Shown here: positions 61,265-64,000 of the stretch, in pieces | Position numbering within the stretch: position 1 is the first letter of the stretch | How the letters are laid out: each line of letters begins with the position of its first letter | From: an uncultured Clostridia bacterium | GTDB lineage: Bacteria > Bacillota > Clostridia > Christensenellales > Aristaeellaceae | Length of the DNA: 64,000 nt | Direction of reading: 5' to 3' | NCBI GenBank assembly: GCA_937894675.1 | Contig: CALCQO010000040.1 | Coordinates: 1-64,000 of the forward strand | The notes under the pieces: model-generated | What the model saw: the letters and a program-made list of their open reading frames with translations, nothing else | The model's database searches: none | Told to the model about the DNA's origin: nothing | Made by a program: the position numbers and the translations under genes

Positions 61265-61358
61265 AGCCCCATTTCTGCTTTGCCATCACTTCTTCGCCCA
61301 GTGCCAATGTCGGTACTAACAGCATCATGACCAACAAGATAGCAAGGAATTTTTTCAT
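61236..61358 (-). pseudogene. decayed exported binding-protein gene (signal peptide only)
   Basis: On the minus strand, GGAGGTATGTAAAAC is followed by an ATG and a 40-codon frame starting MKKFLAILLVMMLLVPTLAL, nearly the signal peptide of the binding proteins at 21090 and 55504, then a stop inside the end of the GH2 gene. The body of the protein is missing. It lies downstream of the DeoR gene and is probably the 5' stub of a lost sugar-transport gene. Confidence 0.7.
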
Positions 61359-61431
61359 GTTTTACATACCTCCGTTTTTTGTCTTTATCAAAACTGCATG
61401 TTCTGGTCAACATGGCAGTTAATACATCAGG

Positions 61432-62199
61432 TCAACCAACAAACGTGATGCTGGTATGCTTCTCGATTTCCCGGTAGTCAAAATCAGGCCTTTTTACGTC
61501 AGAAATTATATGGTCAGGGGAAGCGTCAATATCAATCGCTTTGATCAGATATCGGCGCCCGAATTTGGTGCTGTCCGCCAAAATATAGCTTTCCTTCGCG
61601 ACGCTGCAAAAGCATCTCTTTATCTGCGCCTCGTCTTCCCTGGATACGGAATACCCCTTGTTGTCAATCCCGTTGATGCCGAAAAAACTGCGCTGCACCA
61701 TCAGCTTTTCAAGCTGATCGACAGCGAATATGCCTTCGGATGTTCCCATGTTTTTATTAATCCGGCCGCCAATCATATGTACGGAATAATCGACGTTTTT
61801 TGATAAAAGCAAATCACAGACATGCAGGGATGTCGTGTATATATCAAGGCGGTATCTTCTTTGTACAATCAGTTTAACCAGTTCCGCGACAGTGGTTGAG
61901 CCGTCAAGCAGGATGGTTTCTCCCTCCGATAGGATATTGAAGGCCGCTTCCGCTATGGTTTTTTTCTCGTTCTGACAAATGATATCCAGATCATGGTACC
62001 GCTCAATTTGAGAATTGAAATTCGGGCTGATCGCGCCTCCCCTTGTTCGGACAATCAGGTTCAGATCATGCAGGTAGCCCAAGTCCTTGCGGATGGTTAC
62101 TTCGGATATCGCAAGTTCCTTGCTCAGAAATAACACGCTTACACTTCCGTGCTCGCTGACAATATCAACAATACGCCTATGTCGTTCTGCTACAAGCAT
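61432..62199 (-). CDS. DeoR/GlpR-family transcriptional regulator
   Basis: A 255-aa sugar-responsive repressor. N-terminal HTH: MLVAERHRRIVDIVSEHGSV and LSKELAISEVTIRKDLGYLH, the DeoR hallmark. C-terminal DeoRC sensor: ILLDGSTTVAELVKLIVQRR, MIGGRINKNMGTSEG and FFGINGIDNKGYSV, for a phosphosugar. The sequence is AT-rich compared with the GH operon. Its probable target, the decayed gene after it, is lost, so it may be a relic or act elsewhere. Confidence 0.92.
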   Translation of the reverse strand: MLVAERHRRIVDIVSEHGSVSVLFLSKELAISEVTIRKDLGYLHDLNLIVRTRGGAISPNFNSQIERYHDLDIICQNEKKTIAEAAFNILSEGETILLDGSTTVAELVKLIVQRRYRLDIYTTSLHVCDLLLSKNVDYSVHMIGGRINKNMGTSEGIFAVDQLEKLMVQRSFFGINGIDNKGYSVSREDEAQIKRCFCSVAKESYILADSTKFGRRYLIKAIDIDASPDHIISDVKRPDFDYREIEKHTSITFVG

Positions 62200-62250
62200 A
62201 TCTCTTTACCTTTTCATGTCTATGTGGGAACAGTCAATTCACTTGTCATT

Positions 62251-62279
62251 ATCATACACGGGCTTTCGAATGCTGTCAA
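62251..62279 (-). promoter_or_regulatory. promoter of the DeoR gene
   Basis: On the minus strand TTGACA (62279-62274), 17-base spacer, TATGAT (62256-62251). Confidence 0.8.
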
Positions 62280-62748
62280 TATGTTTTGAAAACTTTCTTT
62301 ACATCATTGTTTTTCCTGATAAATACTGGGAAACGGAGGCAATTGACAGAAAACAAGAGACAGAGTGTTGTAAAACGAACACAAATATGGAGGAATATCT
62401 ATTTCTGCAGATTATTGATTTCATTTGTTTTCAAAGCAGTCGCAAAGCCAGCATAATAAAACAAGGCTGCGTACCGCAACCTTGTTGAAAATCGTTCAGG
62501 GCGTTAGTTCAGTTCATTGGGGAATCATTCACAGGTACTATTGTTAGAATACCGAGTTTACTCCTTTTTTACTTGAGCCGGTTACTAAAGGGGAGCTGCT
62601 CGTTAGCTGACAGCCTGATGAGGCGGGTTGGGGGTATTTCCCCCCTGTTTTCTTCCGCTGCCTTGGCGAAAACCGCCCAGGCGGCGGCTCATTCCGTCCC
62701 CTTTGGAGACCACAGCAGGGCAGCGCCCGAATTGTTCAACGTGCCAGG
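62280..62748. other. gene-free gap with hairpin and repeat fragment
   Basis: No gene supported. Hairpin AACAAGGCTGCG / CGCAACCTTGTT (62460-62486, one G-T pair) is followed by GAAAATCG, a possible terminator with an unknown transcript. GGCGGCTCATTCCGTCCCCT at about 62685 matches the repeat near 3688 in the addA upstream gap. The first half is AT-rich. Confidence 0.5.
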
Positions 62749-63363
62749 TTAATCCTCCAGCCTCTCCCCAAACCCGGCCATTTCCTTCACGAACTGCTCG
62801 CCACATTTGCGCAGCTCGCCCATCACCATGCTGGTACCCCGTTCGGTTTTCCACCAGCTGTCCCGGGGCGGCATGTTTTCGCAGTCCACCCCGCGCACCC
62901 GAAAGAGTGTATCGGGGAAGCACAGCTGGTAGGCCTGCAGGCAGCGCCGGGCGTGGAGGGAGCGGCACAATATCAGGGCAGTTTTGGGATAGATGCCCAG
63001 GGTGTCCAGGGTTTCCCGGGCGAACTCGCCGTTTTGCTTGGTATAGCCCGAAAAGCCCTCGGTCAGGATGGCGGCTTCGGGCACCCCGTGGTGCATGAGA
63101 ATCTGCTTGAAAAATTCCGCCTCGGTGGTATAGGGGGGCGGATAGAGGTCTCCCCGCAGGTTGGGGCCGCGGAACTGTCCGAACTTCACGCTGTAGCGCC
63201 CGTTGCACATAATCAGGGGCACCAGCCCCTGCTTGTACACCTGGGCGCCCGCTTCCACCGGCTCCACCGAGGAATGCCCCGGCAGAAACAGGATGTCCGC
63301 CTTGGCAAGCTCATCCTGCAGAAATAAAAACTCTGTAATTTCCCGGATAACGCGGCCGTCCAC
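62749..63363 (-). CDS. YdcF-like DUF218 protein
   Basis: A 204-aa DUF218/YdcF-family protein with a Rossmann-like fold thought to bind nucleotide (S-adenosylmethionine in the E. coli protein). Recognisable parts: DILFLPGHSSVEPVEAGAQV near 24, LIMCNGRYSVKFG near 50, TTEAEFFKQILMHHGVPEAA near 79, KTALILCRSLHARRCLQAYQ near 126. No TM helix. The start directly abuts the stop of the nucleoside phosphorylase gene on the same strand, so they form one operon. Confidence 0.85.
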   Translation of the reverse strand: MDGRVIREITEFLFLQDELAKADILFLPGHSSVEPVEAGAQVYKQGLVPLIMCNGRYSVKFGQFRGPNLRGDLYPPPYTTEAEFFKQILMHHGVPEAAILTEGFSGYTKQNGEFARETLDTLGIYPKTALILCRSLHARRCLQAYQLCFPDTLFRVRGVDCENMPPRDSWWKTERGTSMVMGELRKCGEQFVKEMAGFGERLED

Positions 63364-64000
63364 TTACAACAGCCCCGCCAGTTCCAGCCCTGTTTCCAGC
63401 AGCAGATCCAGCGCTTTCAGGCGCTTTTCGGGATAATCCCGGGAGAACCCGCTCCACACCTCGGACAGCAGGCTGTCGCTGAAGAACAATGCCTGGGCAA
63501 ACTCCACCCCCCGGCGCTGGGCCACGGCGCACAGGGCGGCGCACTCCATCTCCACGGCGATGGCGCCCTCCGCCAGCCTGCGGGCCACCCGGGAGGGGGT
63601 CTCCCGGTAGAAGGCGTCGGTGGTCCACACCTTGCCCTCGGCAAAATCAACGCCCTGGCGGGCCAGGCTGTCCTTCAGCTGCTCGCGCAGCAGCGGGCTG
63701 GTGTAGGCGGCCTCCCCGGCGGGCAGGTAATGGTAGCTGGTGCCCTCATCCCGAATGGCCTCGGTGACCACCAGCATCTTGTTCTGGTCAAACTCCTTGC
63801 TGATCAGGCCCGCGCTGCCGATGCACACGAAGCGGCTGATGCCGATGGAAATCAATTCCTCCATCAGGGCGGCCGCTGGGGCGGCGCCGCCGGGCAGGTT
63901 AGCCACCACCAGGGAATCGTTATACACATACTGCATCAACTGGGCGCCGCCGGAGAAGAAGCGGTACAACTCGTCAAATCGCTCGGAGGTTTCGTGCGCC
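63364..64000 (-). CDS. nucleoside phosphorylase (5' end outside window)
   Basis: The frame is open to the window edge, so the N terminus is missing. The visible roughly 212 residues are a PNP/UDP-type phosphorylase: SRFVCIGSAGLISKEF (phosphate/ribose site), RDEGTSYHYLPAGE, VWTTDAFYRE and IAVEMECAALCAVAQ with the ribose-binding Glu. It would cleave purine nucleosides or uridine with phosphate. The visible TTG at 63969 is not needed as start because coding continues upstream. Confidence 0.88.
   Translation of the reverse strand, partial: AHETSERFDELYRFFSGGAQLMQYVYNDSLVVANLPGGAAPAAALMEELISIGISRFVCIGSAGLISKEFDQNKMLVVTEAIRDEGTSYHYLPAGEAAYTSPLLREQLKDSLARQGVDFAEGKVWTTDAFYRETPSRVARRLAEGAIAVEMECAALCAVAQRRGVEFAQALFFSDSLLSEVWSGFSRDYPEKRLKALDLLLETGLELAGLL

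Overview
The window reads as chromosome of a GC-rich Gram-positive of the class Clostridia (Bacillota), probably an uncultured gut or rumen lineage. This rests on the Bce-type sensing module, FtsB/DivIC-like protein, DUF1934 and DUF2871 proteins, AddA, Nif11-type leader, strong AGGAGG ribosome sites, sigma-A promoters with 17-base spacers and Bacillus-type parS sites. No rRNA, tRNA or CRISPR array was seen. Genus and species cannot be named from the sequence.

Replication and segregation signals stand out. Two exact parS palindromes (1670, 3222) lie beside a DnaA-box cluster (1468-1547). A second DnaA-box-rich region (about 40980-41367) directly upstream of dnaN carries six TAG triplets, a G run and two adjacent DnaA-like boxes, which is the layout of a bacterial basal unwinding element. 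I read the latter as the best oriC candidate. dnaA and recF are not next to dnaN; nagB and mtnN are.

Layout: 0-3.2 kb, phage-type terminase, tandem GNAT protein and small membrane protein; 3.2-3.8 kb, hairpin-rich repeats; 3.8-9.2 kb, addA, GNAT and an AT-rich rhuM gene; 9.5-15.6 kb, sigma factor with putative anti-sigma partner, secreted proteins, pcp and a VWA protein; 15.7-20.9 kb, BceRS/BceAB-like antimicrobial-peptide sensing and export; 21-25.3 kb, an Fbp-type ABC importer; 25.6-28.4 kb, Asp/Glu racemase and a TetR gene with a two-gene membrane operon; 28.4-35.4 kb, a minus-strand block of secreted proteins, CapA, a NAGPA-type glycosidase, MBL protein and DUF1934; 35.7-38.2 kb, a solute-binding-like protein, FtsB-like protein and Ppx/GppA; 38.3-42.1 kb, GNAT, mtnN, dnaN, oriC candidate and nagB; 42.5-45.3 kb, aldehyde dehydrogenase and serine hydrolase; 45.4-47.1 kb, an AT-rich HipA-like kinase with a HipS-like/HTH partner; 47.2-50 kb, small genes, a terminator-nested repeat element and an orphan RiPP-like precursor; 50.1-54 kb, nadD, a second CapA and an ABC exporter; 54.2-61.3 kb, an ArsR-controlled glycoside uptake and degradation operon (binding protein, two permeases, GH43, GH2); 61.2-62.2 kb, a DeoR regulator with a decayed target gene; 62.7-64 kb, a DUF218 protein and a nucleoside phosphorylase cut by the window edge.

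The least explained items are (1) a repeat element of about 150 bp found twice, each time between two copies of the same local terminator-like hairpin; (2) the HipA-like kinase with a coupled partner that looks like a HipS domain joined to a C-terminal HTH; (3) the origin architecture without dnaA; (4) an orphan Nif11/double-glycine precursor gene; and (5) two families of dispersed palindromic repeats.
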